From Epiperipatus broadwayi (taxonomy: Eukaryota > Onychophora > Udeonychophora > Euonychophora > Peripatidae): 64,000 bases of DNA. A model generated the notes under the pieces. It saw nothing but the letters and a program-made list of their open reading frames with translations, made no database searches and was not told where the DNA came from. The DNA is taken from assembly GCA_028023455.1 (NCBI GenBank), contig JAQFVV010012434.1, positions 5,856,264-5,920,263 on the forward strand. The letters are read 5' to 3'. The position numbers were made by a program, and so were the translations under genes. Below, one piece after another: positions 24,586-35,122 of the stretch (its first letter is position 1; each line of letters begins with the position of its first letter).

Positions 24586-25004
24586 CAGCGGTCGTCAACA
24601 GGTGGTCCGTGACGTAATTTTAATGGTCCGCAAAGAAATCCAGATATTATTTAAATTCGCTAAGTTCATTTAATAAAATTTTTAAATAAAAAATAAATAT
24701 TCTTTAAGCCGTATTGCTAATTGATTTGTTACAAAATACTACTATGACATGCAAAATATCTACTCAAAGGCGTTTAAGTAACCCCTACTCAGACAGCAGC
24801 ATAGAAAAAGTAACAAAATAAGAATACCGAATTCTATGAACTATTGACTAGGCATCAAATTTGACTATGACTGCACTCTTGTATTAAAATTATTAATATA
24901 TTAATAAATAAATATATATTATATCAAATTCAATGGTAATATTAATATGTATTTTTATAAATTATGTTAGTGGTCCCCAATATCTAAAAGATTGCTGACC
25001 GTTG
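24586..25004. mobile_element. Non-autonomous hAT element
   Basis: A 419-bp element flanked by a perfect 8-bp target duplication, GATTAGAA, at 24,578-24,585 and 25,005-25,012. The ends are inverted: CAGCGGTCGTCAAC on the left and GCTGACCGTTG on the right, with GGTGGTCC and GTGGTCCCC just inside. An 8-bp duplication with CAG..CTG-like ends is typical of the hAT superfamily. No coding sequence is present, so it would have been moved by a transposase in trans. Confidence 0.9.
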
Positions 25005-25012
25005 GATTAGAA

Positions 25013-25790
25013 TACATTCTATTAAATAGTTGTCTTGGATAAATTTATTTAAAGGAACTAATTATTATGGAGAAAGGACTTCATCAACATAAATTTATTA
25101 TTTACATTGAAGTAATGTAATCCTAAAGATGATGATCAAACTGTGCACCTATACTTCTCTCCATGATCTCATAATACACTTCTATACAGAATGCATTCTA
25201 TATTTTGTGATTGCCATCAATTGTAAAAACCCTCTTCTGGTTGGTTTAAGAGTCACTGAAATTTTGTACTATATAAAAGATATAATTATGATATCTTTAA
25301 GTTACAATTTTACTAAGTAAAGGCTATAAATGGTGATTAGTTCTTGATTAGCACAATCCTTATCCTTCATAGATAATAGCTTGGGTAGTAACTTAGTCAT
25401 GGGCATTTATGAATTATTAGAAATGAGAAAATTCTAGACAAGGAAGACTAGTAAAGGACTTGAGATTATTTTTAAATAATTAACAATTTCATGAAATTAT
25501 TTGATAAAGAGTTTACATGGTTTTATTTACACACACAATTATGTAATATTGATTGAAATTGTTGCATACAACATATATTAATAAACAATCTTTAATCATA
25601 GAGATAACTTTGTACAAGGTTCAAATTTCTGTCTTCTCTCTAATAATTAGCAAATTTGTTGCACATCTTCAATGTATATAACTTATTTTCAAAATATTAA
25701 ATAGATAGAAATCAAATGTGAATTTGCTTAATTTAACTCTTTCACTAGGAAAGAGAGGGAATTCATAATTTAAAATATTTGCAGTCTATT
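25013..25790. other. AT-rich non-coding stretch
   Basis: Nothing recognisable. A 63-codon open frame at 25,129-25,320 has no recognised motif. Confidence 0.5.
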
Positions 25791-25833
25791 ATCAAAATAA
25801 TTCCTCACTTAAAAGTTATGTTAAATAGATTAA

Positions 25834-26405
25834 ATGCCTGAGGAATTTAGAGACCTGCTATTCATTCAAAAAAAAAAATTAAATAAACTATTAAAATATG
25901 GAATAAAAGTTCAGTATTTGGTAGATGCCAGAAATAATTATCTTTACAATGCTTATATTTATTTTTGCAATGATAAAACCTTATCATCAGAAAAAATATC
26001 CTTTCCCTTTCAGTCAGTTATTGGATTAATAATGCCAATAGAAAAAAAGCAACAGAAATGTAACAGGAAACTGATCTTACAGCAGTTGAAAAGTTGAAAA
26101 CTAACATACCACAGAAGTCTAAAAAAAAAAAAAGGCACATGCCATATTATTTTTATTCCACAAAAATAGAGGAGTCAATAACCATCTTTATAGTTTTACT
26201 GGAAAACTAATTTTATTGTTTTATATTCTGAAGTAACTAAAAATAGTACTGATTTTTTTTTTTTTCAATACATTATTCTGAAAGCATTGAAAACTGCAGA
26301 TAATAGTTGATTACAATCTATCCAAAGAATGGAGTCAATAGTTTAAATAGGAAATGTGCAAATTATTTGCATAGTAGAACAATGTGATGATCTATAGTAT
26401 ATATA
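25834..26405 (+). pseudogene. piggyBac-like transposase relic, N-side part
   Basis: The first frame reads KYGIKVQYLVDARNNYLYN and, after a gap, SVIGLIMPI, matching the catalytic core of piggyBac transposases (KYGIK..LCDA.TGY..N and the following VV..L..P segment). Downstream, in other frames, come ENTNFIVLYSE-like residues and GVNSLNRKCANYLHSRTM, which resembles the GVD..DQ motif followed by Y..RT.RWP. Stops and frameshifts are numerous. The coding trace breaks off at 26,405 in an AT repeat where the hammerhead array begins, and resumes at 28,343. Confidence 0.75.
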
Positions 26406-26556
26406 TATGAAAAATAAAAACAAGTTAGTCACGTAACCTGCTATCACTTGTTATTTATGATCAATAGATGGCGTCTTTACCAAAACCGCCGAAACAAGTG
26501 TAAAATATTTTTACATAAACGCAAAAGGAGTCAGAATTAACTACCTCTTTCATTTT

Positions 26557-26616
26557 GCTCACCTCCAGATCAGCTGATTTCAAGCTGGTTTGCTTTCGTC
26601 AATGGAAGGATAGAGC
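26557..26616 (-). ncRNA. Hammerhead ribozyme, array copy R1 (core mutant)
   Basis: On the minus strand this copy has the same stem I (CCTTCCA with TGGAGG), stem II (AAGC with GCTT), GAAA and stem III as the plus copies. The core reads TTGACGA instead of CTGACGA. Loss of the catalytic-core C3 is expected to kill or greatly weaken cleavage. Confidence 0.75.
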
Positions 26617-27352
26617 TATAGAAACTAGGTCTAAAGACTGACTCCCAAGCGCTTATGCAAAACGTTTATATCAGTTTGCAAGCGTGAAATTTTCAGACCG
26701 GTAAAGTCTTCAAACTCAGCCTAGCAAGCTAGATATCTATATGGGTCTGATCTCAGTTCAGTTTCACCACATAGTCAAAGTCTCTGCAATATATATCATT
26801 GCAAGAAAACTTTAAAGGTACATTTATGAAAAATAAAAACAAGTTAGTCACGTAACCTGCTATCACTTGTTATTTATGATCAATAGATGGCGTCTTTACC
26901 AAAACCGCTGAAACAAGTGTAAAATATTTTTACATAAACGCAAAAGGAGTCAGAATTAACTACCTCTTTCATTTTGCTCACCTCCAGATCAGCAAAATGA
27001 AAGAGGTAGTTAATTCTGACTCCTTTTGCGTTTATGTAAAAATATTTTACACTTGTTTCGGCGGTTTTGGTAAAGACGCCATCTATTGATCATAAATAAC
27101 AAGTGATAGCAGGTTACGTGACTAACTTGTTTTTATTTTTCATAAATGTACCTTTAAAGTTTTCTTGCAATGATATATATTGCAGAGACTTTGACTATGT
27201 GGTGAAACTGAACTGAGATCAGACCCATATAGATATCTAGCTTGCTAGGCTGAGTTTGAAGACTTTACCGGTCTGAAAATTTCACGCTTGCAAACTGATA
27301 TAAACGTTTTGCATAAGCGCTTGGGAGTCAGTCTTTAGACCTAGTTTCTATA

Positions 27353-27402
27353 GCTCTATCCTTCCACTGACGAAAGCAATATCAGCTGATCTGGAGGTGA
27401 GC
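27353..27402 (+). ncRNA. Hammerhead ribozyme, array copy F1 (deleted)
   Basis: Stem I and the CTGACGA core are intact, but about 10 bases are missing after AAGCAA, removing the second half of stem II and the GAAA box. The copy cannot fold as a hammerhead. Confidence 0.75.
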
Positions 27403-27763
27403 AAAATGAAAGAGGTAGTTAATTCTGACTCCTTTTGCGTTTATGTAAAAATATTTTACACTTGTTTCGGCGGTTTTGGTAAAGACGCCATCTATTGATC
27501 ATAAATAACAAGTGATAGCAGGTTACGTGACTAACTTGTTTTTATTTTTCATAAATGTACCTTTAAAGTTTTCTTGCAATGATATATATATTGCAGAGAC
27601 TTTGACTATGTGGTGAAACTGAACTGAGATCAGACCCATATAGATATCTAGCTTGCTAGACTGAGTTTGAAGACTTTACCGGTCTGAAAATTTCACGCTT
27701 GCAAACTGATATAAACGTTTTGCATAAGCGCTTGGGAGTCAGTCTTTAGACCTAGTTTCTATA

Positions 27764-27823
27764 GCTCTATCCTTCCACTGACGAAAGCAAACCAGCTTGA
27801 AATCAGCTGATCTGGAGGTGAGC
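27764..27823 (+). ncRNA. Type I hammerhead ribozyme, array copy F2 (intact)
   Basis: Outer stem I GCTC (27,764-27,767) pairs with GAGC (27,820-27,823) across an internal loop. Inner stem I CCTTCCA (27,771-27,777) pairs with TGGAGG (27,813-27,818). The core is CTGACGA (27,778-27,784). Stem II is AAGC with GCTT around AAACCA, and the GAAA box follows at 27,799-27,802. Stem III is TC with GA around AGCT. The cleavage dinucleotide TC ends at 27,812. Every invariant hammerhead base is present, and the stem I internal loop is placed as in type I ribozymes that dock with the stem II loop. Activity is inferred from structure only. Confidence 0.88.
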
Positions 27824-28182
27824 AAAATGAAAGAGGTAGTTAATTCTGACTCCTATTGCGTTTATGTAAAAATATTTTACACTTGTTTCGGCGGTTTTGG
27901 TAAAGACGCCATCTATTGATCATAAATAACAAGTGATAGCAGGTTACGTGACTAACTTGTTTTTGTTTTTCATAAATGTACCTTTAAAGTTTTCTTGCAA
28001 TGATATATATTGCAGAGACTTTGACTATGTGGTGAAACTGAACTGAGATCAGACCCATATAGATATCTAGCTTGCTAGGCTGAGTTTGAAGACTTTACCG
28101 GTCTGAAAATTTCACGCTTGCAAACTGATATAAACGTTTTGCATAAGCGCTTGGGAGTCAGTCTTTAGACCTAGTTTCTATA

Positions 28183-28242
28183 GCTCTATCCTTCCACTGA
28201 CGAAAGCAAACCAGCTTGAAATCAGCTGATCTGGAGGTGAGC
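28183..28242 (+). ncRNA. Type I hammerhead ribozyme, array copy F3 (intact)
   Basis: All elements match the copy at 27,764-27,823, shifted by 419 bases; predicted cleavage is after 28,231. With two intact sites in tandem, a plus-strand transcript should release a linear 419-nt RNA running from 27,813 to 28,231. Confidence 0.88.
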
Positions 28243-28342
28243 AAAATGAAAGAGGTAGTTAATTCTGATTCCTTTTGCGTTTATGTAAAAATATTTTACA
28301 CTTGTTTCGGCGGTTTTGGTAAAGACGCCATCTATTGATCAT

Positions 28343-28695
28343 ATATATATATATTTGCAATGATAACTATAAAAGATCTAAATGCATATATCATTCTTCA
28401 ACATTATAAAAAAGATGAAACAATTGATGGGTTGGAGTTTTTTAAAAACTGGCCAAAAATTTAGGGTTTTGGTAAAGAAGATGTGAAGTTTGTAAATCTT
28501 ATGATTTGAAAGTTTATCTAATGGCATTACTTTGCATATTTAAAGAAAAGGAAGAGCAAGGAAAGCCATTAGATAAGTACTTATAGATGAAAAATGTTAC
28601 TGCTGTCCTAAAACATTAAAAAAATGTTTTACACATATCAGAAATGTCATAAAGCAATTTGCCTTGAATACCTTAAGAAATTGTGCTAAAGTTAT
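28343..28695 (+). pseudogene. piggyBac-like transposase relic, C-side part
   Basis: Immediately after the array, IFAMITIKDLNAYIILQHYKK continues the piggyBac pattern (W..IFY..ID.S..NAYIIY) that was cut at 26,405. About 60 codons on, CYCCPK, then CHKAICLEY, match the cysteine-rich zinc-binding domain at the end of piggyBac transposases (CxxCP...CxxC.K..C.EH). A stop and a frameshift lie between. The two halves show one transposase gene split by the hammerhead array. TTAA ends of the element were not located. Confidence 0.75.
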
Positions 28696-29444
28696 ATAAC
28701 TAATAATTAACAATGATAGTTTCATTTTAAAAATAATATAAATTTACATTATTATAATTATTATTTTTATATAAAACATGGAAGTATTACTTTATTTTTT
28801 GTTAATAAAATGATAGGTAATCTTAAAAATGGCTTTTTAAGTGAATGCTATCTAATTAATTTATTGGCATCATGTGTTATCAGATTATACTAATTGTGTA
28901 ATTTTTATCAGTCCTAGTGAATAAGAATTTAAGAGATTTTACATAATTTATCTTAAAATGTAAATGTTAAAAATATAATTATATTCTGAATAGGCAGGGA
29001 TTATAAACAAATTTAATTTTTTATATATATCTTATCACTGAAATACATAAATAAAAACAAACAAAAATGATATTATTTATCTATACAGCTGTTTTTTGAT
29101 ATTTCAACAAGAGACTAGTTTTTATCAGAAAATACAACTGTAATAAATTGTTCAAAAATTAAAACTTAATTAATAGAGCAAATAGTTTATATAGATGAGA
29201 AATCTTATTTTTAGGAAAATTAGTCAATCTTATTTTTTAAAAAAATTTTCTTATCAAAACTTTACAAAAACTTTTAACTACTTAATTAATTTATTAATTT
29301 AAAAAAAAAAAATCATGAATATAAAAAATATATGTTTCTCACATATATACAAAAATTATTGTGTATTTATAATAAATTTCAAATTTAAGAAATACATATA
29401 AAAGCAATTAATATTAACTCTAATGAGATAAAATATAACAATTC
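28696..29444. other. AT-rich non-coding stretch
   Basis: Very AT-rich; nothing recognisable on either strand. Confidence 0.5.
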
Positions 29445-29887
29445 GTCAATTGCTAAAAGTTTTAAGTCAAGATTTCCGATTAGCATGGAGAACTCCCCAT
29501 AACCTTAATAGATTAATAAATAATTATAAGGAAGTAATAAATAAGGAGGATAAAAACAGTGTTGTATAATCTATTAGATGCCCACAAATAAATTGTAGTG
29601 CAATATATGTTGGAGAAACCAAAACAAATATTAAATATCACCTTCAACATCATAAATATACATATACTAGAGCAAAAGAAGATAATACAATTTATTCAGC
29701 TTTTTATGTTCACCAAAATAGTACAGGCTATATATGTAGTCCAAATGATTTTACAATATTAATGCATGAAACACAATGATAAAAAACGCAAGATTAAAGA
29801 ATCGTATCTTATACAAAATTCATCTTGTGGTATGAATTCAAAATTAACCAACTTTCTGATTAATTGTTCCTGGCCAATACAATGAAA
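29445..29887 (+). pseudogene. Penelope-like element GIY-YIG domain, relic B
   Basis: The frame reads FRLAWRTPHNLNRLINN, then NKEDKNSVV, a stop, and IRCPQINCSAIYVGETKT followed by LQHHKYTY. After a frameshift near 29,780 it gives KKRKIKESYLIQ and ends SWPIQ. The order (a basic linker, the strand before the first Cys, YVGET, HK, and a final KIKE..LI helix) is the C-terminal GIY-YIG endonuclease of Penelope-like retroelements. One stop and one frameshift are present. It faces relic C on the opposite strand. Confidence 0.8.
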
Positions 29888-30227
29888 TGTTGAATTCATT
29901 GCCTAGGAGAAAATATAATTTTTTACACTGACTTAATAAGGACTCATAAGAGTTAAAAGGCTTGTCAATAATTATTTAGTTATTATTTTATATTGAAGAA
30001 ACTCTGTTTTAACAATTGACAAATTGTTATATTATATTTTATAGTTATATATTAACAGAAGTGTTATTTATTTATTTAACTCTAATGAGATAAAAATGTT
30101 CTTTTCTGTTGATTTAAAGATTTGTATGATATATCTATATATTTTCATAGTCAAATGAACAATATTTAAATAAATATATCTACTTATGTATACATAAATG
30201 TAAATATACATAAACAAAAGTAAAGAA

Positions 30228-31156
30228 TTAGAAAAATAGATAATTCAAGGATGTAATAGTATCTATGTTCAGTTTTGTTCCACATGGGTGTAACATCTCA
30301 AACTTGAAAATAAACAAAACTTTTTTCTCTCTCTTTTTCTGTTGTATAATCATTCTTAAATCATCAATTGAGTGATCTGGTAAATTGAAATGTTTAAATA
30401 TTAGTCTGTCTTTATTTTTATGCAAAATGTCAAATCTATCATTAATTATTCTAATATGTAGGCTGTTTGCTGATTCACCTACATAACATTTCAAACATAT
30501 GATATCTATTAAATATATTATATTTTTCAATTGACATAATTGTGAATATTGTATATCACTTTGACCCTTTTTATAATAATGATATGCTTGCATGTTAGAC
30601 CTCTTTTATCTCCATTTAAAAAAAATCCTTTCTCTAGGGCAGAATTATTAATACAAGTTCTGTGTCTTCAATATACAACTTTAGGTAGAGAGGGAAAATA
30701 GATTTTAAATAATTTGTGAAATTTATTATATCAAAATGTTTCTGCAATTACATGATTAATACTGAGTAAATTTTTATTAAAAATAAAAACTAGTGATGGA
30801 ACTTCTAGCTGACTGGTTTTTCTTTATGTAATAGAAGTTTATTTCTCAAAACTAAATTATTTCATTATCCATTGATGTTTTAGGGTATCTCATATTTTAA
30901 AATTCATTATATAAAATCTTATTTTATTGAAAATTTTTTTTATTGCTGTATGACTGCCATTTGGTTTGTTATATACATTAGTTCTAAAAAATTTATTACT
31001 ATAAATAATTTCAATGTCAAGAACATTTTTATCAAAATTGTTACTAAAATCTACATTATATAACCTTATAGTAAAAATATTTATATATGCAAGCCAGGAA
31101 TAGTTTAAACTTAGTATTTTTAAGCATAAAATATTCTGGTTATTCTTATGCCCCAT
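30228..31156 (-). pseudogene. Penelope-like element, RT end plus GIY-YIG domain, relic C
   Basis: On the minus strand the first part (31,156-30,890) contains NVLDIEIIYSNKFFRTNVYN, matching the segment after the catalytic core of Penelope-like reverse transcriptases (FLD..I......F.T.V..KPT). About 300 bases of decayed linker follow. The second part (30,593-30,228) holds a GIY-YIG domain: YVGESANSLHIRI, then HFNLPDHSIDDLRM and LHPCGTKLN. The domain order is that of Penelope-like elements. Sequence differs clearly from relics A and B, so it is another family. Confidence 0.75.
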
Positions 31157-31540
31157 TGCAGTACTTTGTTTAGGTAAATAATATGCAGATTGAAAATAAA
31201 AAGTTATTTCTTAAGATTAAGCATATTTCATCAGTAATACATAATTTTCTAATTATTGTACTTTCTATCTTGTAAGTCAAATTATAATAGCTTTAATACT
31301 TTATTATGAGATATATTGTTTACATATATTGATTCTACTTGTGTAAGAATGATGTGTTGAAAGATATCATGAAATTAACATGGATATAAGTATATTATTT
31401 GCAAATTGCATGATAAAAGAAATAGTTATCTTAGTTTTTACACTGGTGAATCTTTGCAATATGATAGAGTTGAGATTTGATAAAAGCCAAATATTTAAAA
31501 ATATACACTTACAGTGACATCATTGTTCACTTTCCCACAT
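31157..31540. other. AT-rich non-coding stretch
   Basis: No feature is recognised between the Penelope-like relic and the tandem repeat. Confidence 0.5.
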
Positions 31541-32075
31541 GATGTTAAAAGCATATAAAAATTGTTTCTCATCTTGCATGAGAAAAGTGTGATGAAAAGT
31601 ACTGAGTGGCATGGTTATGAAGATTTAGTTGTTCATCTGAAGAGTAAAGGTTGTTCATAAATTGCATGCATAGTGAGAGTGGATGAACTGAGTTTTTTTA
31701 TTGGTAGAGATTGTGCCACGGTAGTGTTGAGAGAGGCACTGATAAAAAATCCCCCAAAATTTAAAAAATGTATATCTACAGGATAATTATTGTTCATCCT
31801 TCAATGAGGCATTAAAAGTGCATAAAAAGCAATGCCTACTTTGTGAGAGATTGATGTGATGAAAGATATTGTCTGTCAACATGAGTATGGGGAACAGTGT
31901 TTGATATCTCTAACTCATTCGAAGAGCAAAATTTACTTGTAAAATATATGCATAGTGAAAGAGGAAGTCTGAGTTTTTATGTGGACAGATGATTATTTAT
32001 GATGGCGATAATATGAGGCACTGACAAAAATAAAAGAATATACAATGTGAGTGTGGGGGGGGGGGGCAGCCATAA
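31541..32075 (+). repeat. Degenerate tandem repeat (~250-270 bp unit, two copies plus)
   Basis: Words recur in the same order in two successive units: TTAAAAGCATAAAAA-like / TTAAAAGTGCATAAAA, GTGTGATGAAAAG / GATGTGATGAAAG, CATCTGAAGAGTAAA / CATTCGAAGAGCAAA, TGCATAGTGAGAG / TGCATAGTGAAAG and GAGGCACTGATAAAA / GAGGCACTGACAAAA. A third unit begins near 32,065. The repeat has no coding content and its origin is unknown. Confidence 0.7.
32055..32066 (+). repeat. Poly-G run (12 G)
   Basis: A run of 12 guanines after GTGAGTGT, striking in such AT-rich DNA, at the end of the second tandem unit. It could fold as a G-quadruplex or reflect slippage. Confidence 0.85.
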
Positions 32076-34738
32076 AAAGTGATATTTGCTTTATAATGTT
32101 TTGAATTTCTATTATAAAATAGAAATTATAGGATGAGTAACAACAATTACATGGGTGCAAGTCTGTAATGTTATTCTGTGCTCTTGTTAGGAGAAAACTG
32201 ATAGCACATCTCCATATTTATTTTATATTTAGAACATATTCATAAAATTTAACATTATAATGTCATATGTTTGAAAACGTTCTTGAATTAATTCCCAGAT
32301 GAAAAAAAAAAAACAATTAGTCTAGTCATTTATATAATGTCATTATGTTTATCAACTTGGTGAATCATCATTATATCTCCAAAATAACTGATCCTATGAT
32401 TTATAAATAATAATAAAATAGTTAATTGTATTTTCATATAAATATTTATTTGTAAATTTGAAAGCAAAAATTTGCATATTAACATTTTATAAGACTTTTA
32501 TTGTGAATTGTCGGTACAATTGAGTGTTAATGCTTGCATTATTCAACCATATGCAATCCTCATAAATTTGAAATTTAGCGAATGTAATTTTTTACATTTA
32601 TTGTTTATACCAATCTTTTTATTCTGAAATTTATTTTGAATTTTTGTTTCCTTTCTTTAAGATATCTCTACATTGTTTTATATTGTATTGCTTTTATTAT
32701 TTTGTTTTTATTTATTTTATATATTTTATTTATTTTATTACTTATATTATACTGAAAAATATAAATAATAGTCACGTCAATAACAAACAATTTTAAACAA
32801 TGCAGAAGACAGCAATTACTACCTATTTTCATAAACTGTCATATGCCATTCATAAATTTCCAGATATCGAGATGAACTTGAATAATAATCATAATGGATC
32901 TCTGAAGCTGTACTAGATGATCTTAAGGATATTTCTCTTGTTCAACTTACAAAAATAAATATATTAAAAAAGACTAGTAATTATCTAGAATTAACTATTA
33001 TAGAATTATATCTTCAAGACTTTTGTTTAATAGATTATATATAAGTAATAGATTACCAGAAATTCAGAATTAAGAATTTTTAATATGATTTTTGTTCACA
33101 GCAAATACATGGAAATGTTCTGTAAAGATGTGACTTATAAATTGCTTTTATTGATCTTATAAAGATATTCAATTGAGATATTGAGAAATTTATTTAAAAA
33201 TAGCCAAGTGTTCACAGAAATTTATTTATAATATACAGTTCTTTCTTAATATTTTGAAATCTTTGAATGAGCAATTGGAATTAAATTGGATTATCTATTA
33301 ACTCCAATTAATTTTCCATTTTTATGATAGTAGTCATGGAAATATTTTACAAGCACTATCATGAAGCAAGTATTAAAATGTGATACAGTTGTGAGAGTGA
33401 GATTTTTACATTGAAGTGATAAAAATTAAAGACCAAAATATATAGGCCCCTAGATTGACTTTAGGCTGATAAACGTACTATTATTTCCAATTCAAAAAAT
33501 GATTTATAAAATATCATTATGTTTATCTACAACTTATAAAGAATTACTTTTACTTAATGTTCTAAAAAACTCAGTTGCTTTATTAGCAGTAGTAGAAGAA
33601 AAGTCTTCAGAAATTTTTGGATCAAATCCTTCTTATTTTGAGAATATATATCAATTTAAATATAGTGGTAAGTCTTTAGGTAAAAAGGGAACTTGAATAC
33701 ATTACAAATTTCTAATATGCTGCTTTTGTGTTTAACAATTTAAAAGTTAGAGTATTTAATTATAATCATTAAATTAACTAAATAATTTGCATATTTTGCA
33801 AATTTAAAGAACAAAAATATAAGTATGTTCTGTAATTGTATGATATTAAATGTTTTTTTTTAACAAAACCATTTTTAAAACAATAAAAATAATGCAATAA
33901 TATTTAAAAATATCTTTTTTTAATTATAATAAAATTAGTTCTAAAAAAAAAGAATTTCTGTATTTAATAACAAATTATTGTTATTTTATTATTTTAAATA
34001 ACAAGTTATTACATGAAATGTTATATGACATGAATAACACATATGAATGAACATGCAGCTTTTTATATATGTGTCAGAATTTATATGCTATCTAATAGTC
34101 ATTTTTATTATCAAATATACAATAGTAGAAAGCAACTCAGAATTGAAAAAGTCCTTTTAAATTATCCATTGTATTTTGAATTATACTCTTCTTCTTTTTT
34201 TAATAATTTGAAGTAATAAATTGGAATCCATTAGTACAGCAATTTCAAATCTCATACATCACAAATATGATGAGAATCTAACTATAGAGTCAATTAACCA
34301 GAAAGTTTGAACATAAGAGCAGCAGATTGAGAAGCATGGTGGTTTCATTTATTTGACTACAATTTGATATTTTTTTCCAGTTTGATATGATTTCAAAAGC
34401 TCTAACTCTTGAGTTGTTTAGCACCTCTCTTAAACTAAAAAGTTTAGTGCATGAAAAGGTGAGGCATGTAGGAAAAGGATTTATTTCTATAATAAATGAT
34501 TTATTTATTATCAGCTAAGCTAACCATTACCAAAGAAACTGAAACATGTTGATTTGTATGATTATTTTCAATTACCCCCAATAATGAAATAGATTCACTT
34601 TTAAGAAGTCCATGTGGGATATAGTTTGATCTGGTACTCTTTAAATTAAATGTGAATTTTCATTTGTTTTGTATCATTTTTTATTTAAAAGAGTATTAAC
34701 TGAAATACAGGCTTATTATAACCTGTATCAATATATGT
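32076..34738. other. AT-rich non-coding stretch
   Basis: No gene or repeat is recognised. A 65-codon open frame at 33,499-33,696 (starting MIYKISLCLS) has less biased composition than its neighbours but no motif I know. Confidence 0.5.
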
Positions 34739-34834
34739 AATGTATAAGAAATATGAGCACAAACTTTCACACGACCCATCACTCTCCACTCTATCTCATA
34801 ACACTGATATACTTGAACCCATATATGTCAAAAA

Positions 34835-34903
34835 GATAAATAATCACCAATATATGTATTTCATGCTAAACCAAAAATCATCAGTTGGTCCAGATTATCA
34901 TCT
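34835..34903 (-). ncRNA. Hammerhead-like motif, family 3 copy a
   Basis: On the minus strand: CCAA, CTGATGA (34,878-34,884), a stem II region ending TTTAGCAT, GAAA (34,859-34,862), stem III TA with TA around CA, TA as cleavage dinucleotide, then TTGG pairing with CCAA. Core, stem III, cleavage site and inner stem I are intact. The 5' half of stem II has become a T run, weakening the fold. Confidence 0.6.
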
Positions 34904-35052
34904 CTACACATATATGCAATAAGTGCTTATCCTTGTACTTTAATAGACAAACTTCAATCCACTCCATACTCCAACTCTTCAACCATCCATCCAACTGAAA
35001 GTCTGATAATGAAATGCTCAAAGGCCCCTTTGAGGCTAACATATATGTGTAG

Positions 35053-35122
35053 AGATGATAATCTGAACCAACTGATGACTGCTGGTTTAGCATGAAATAC
35101 ATATATTAATAATAATTTATCT
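35053..35122 (+). ncRNA. Hammerhead-like motif, family 3 copy b
   Basis: CCAA, CTGATGA (35,072-35,078), stem II TGCT with AGCA around GGTTT, GAAA (35,094-35,097), stem III TA with TA, TA cleavage dinucleotide at 35,104-35,105. The returning stem I strand reads TTAA instead of TTGG, so inner stem I is damaged. With copy a it defines the ancestral fold. Confidence 0.6.

Larger units (their letters stand above)
26406..28342. mobile_element. Hammerhead-ribozyme tandem array, ~420-bp monomer, with orientation switch
   Basis: The array has one full and one partial monomer on the minus strand (26,406-26,824 and 26,825-26,991), then on the plus strand an almost complete monomer (26,992-27,391), two full ones (to 27,812 and 28,231) and a partial (to 28,342). 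Periods between equivalent points are 419-421. Monomers are nearly identical. Each carries a type I hammerhead layout at the monomer boundary. Both ends of the array abut (AT)n and fall at different monomer positions. The array sits within piggyBac transposase sequence, so it is a secondary insertion. It resembles retrozymes: non-autonomous, hammerhead-bearing tandem retroelements. Confidence 0.85.

Noticed and set aside
33499-33696. Small gene of 65 codons
   Set aside because: No motif, no homologue recognised, no supporting context; length is within chance for this composition.
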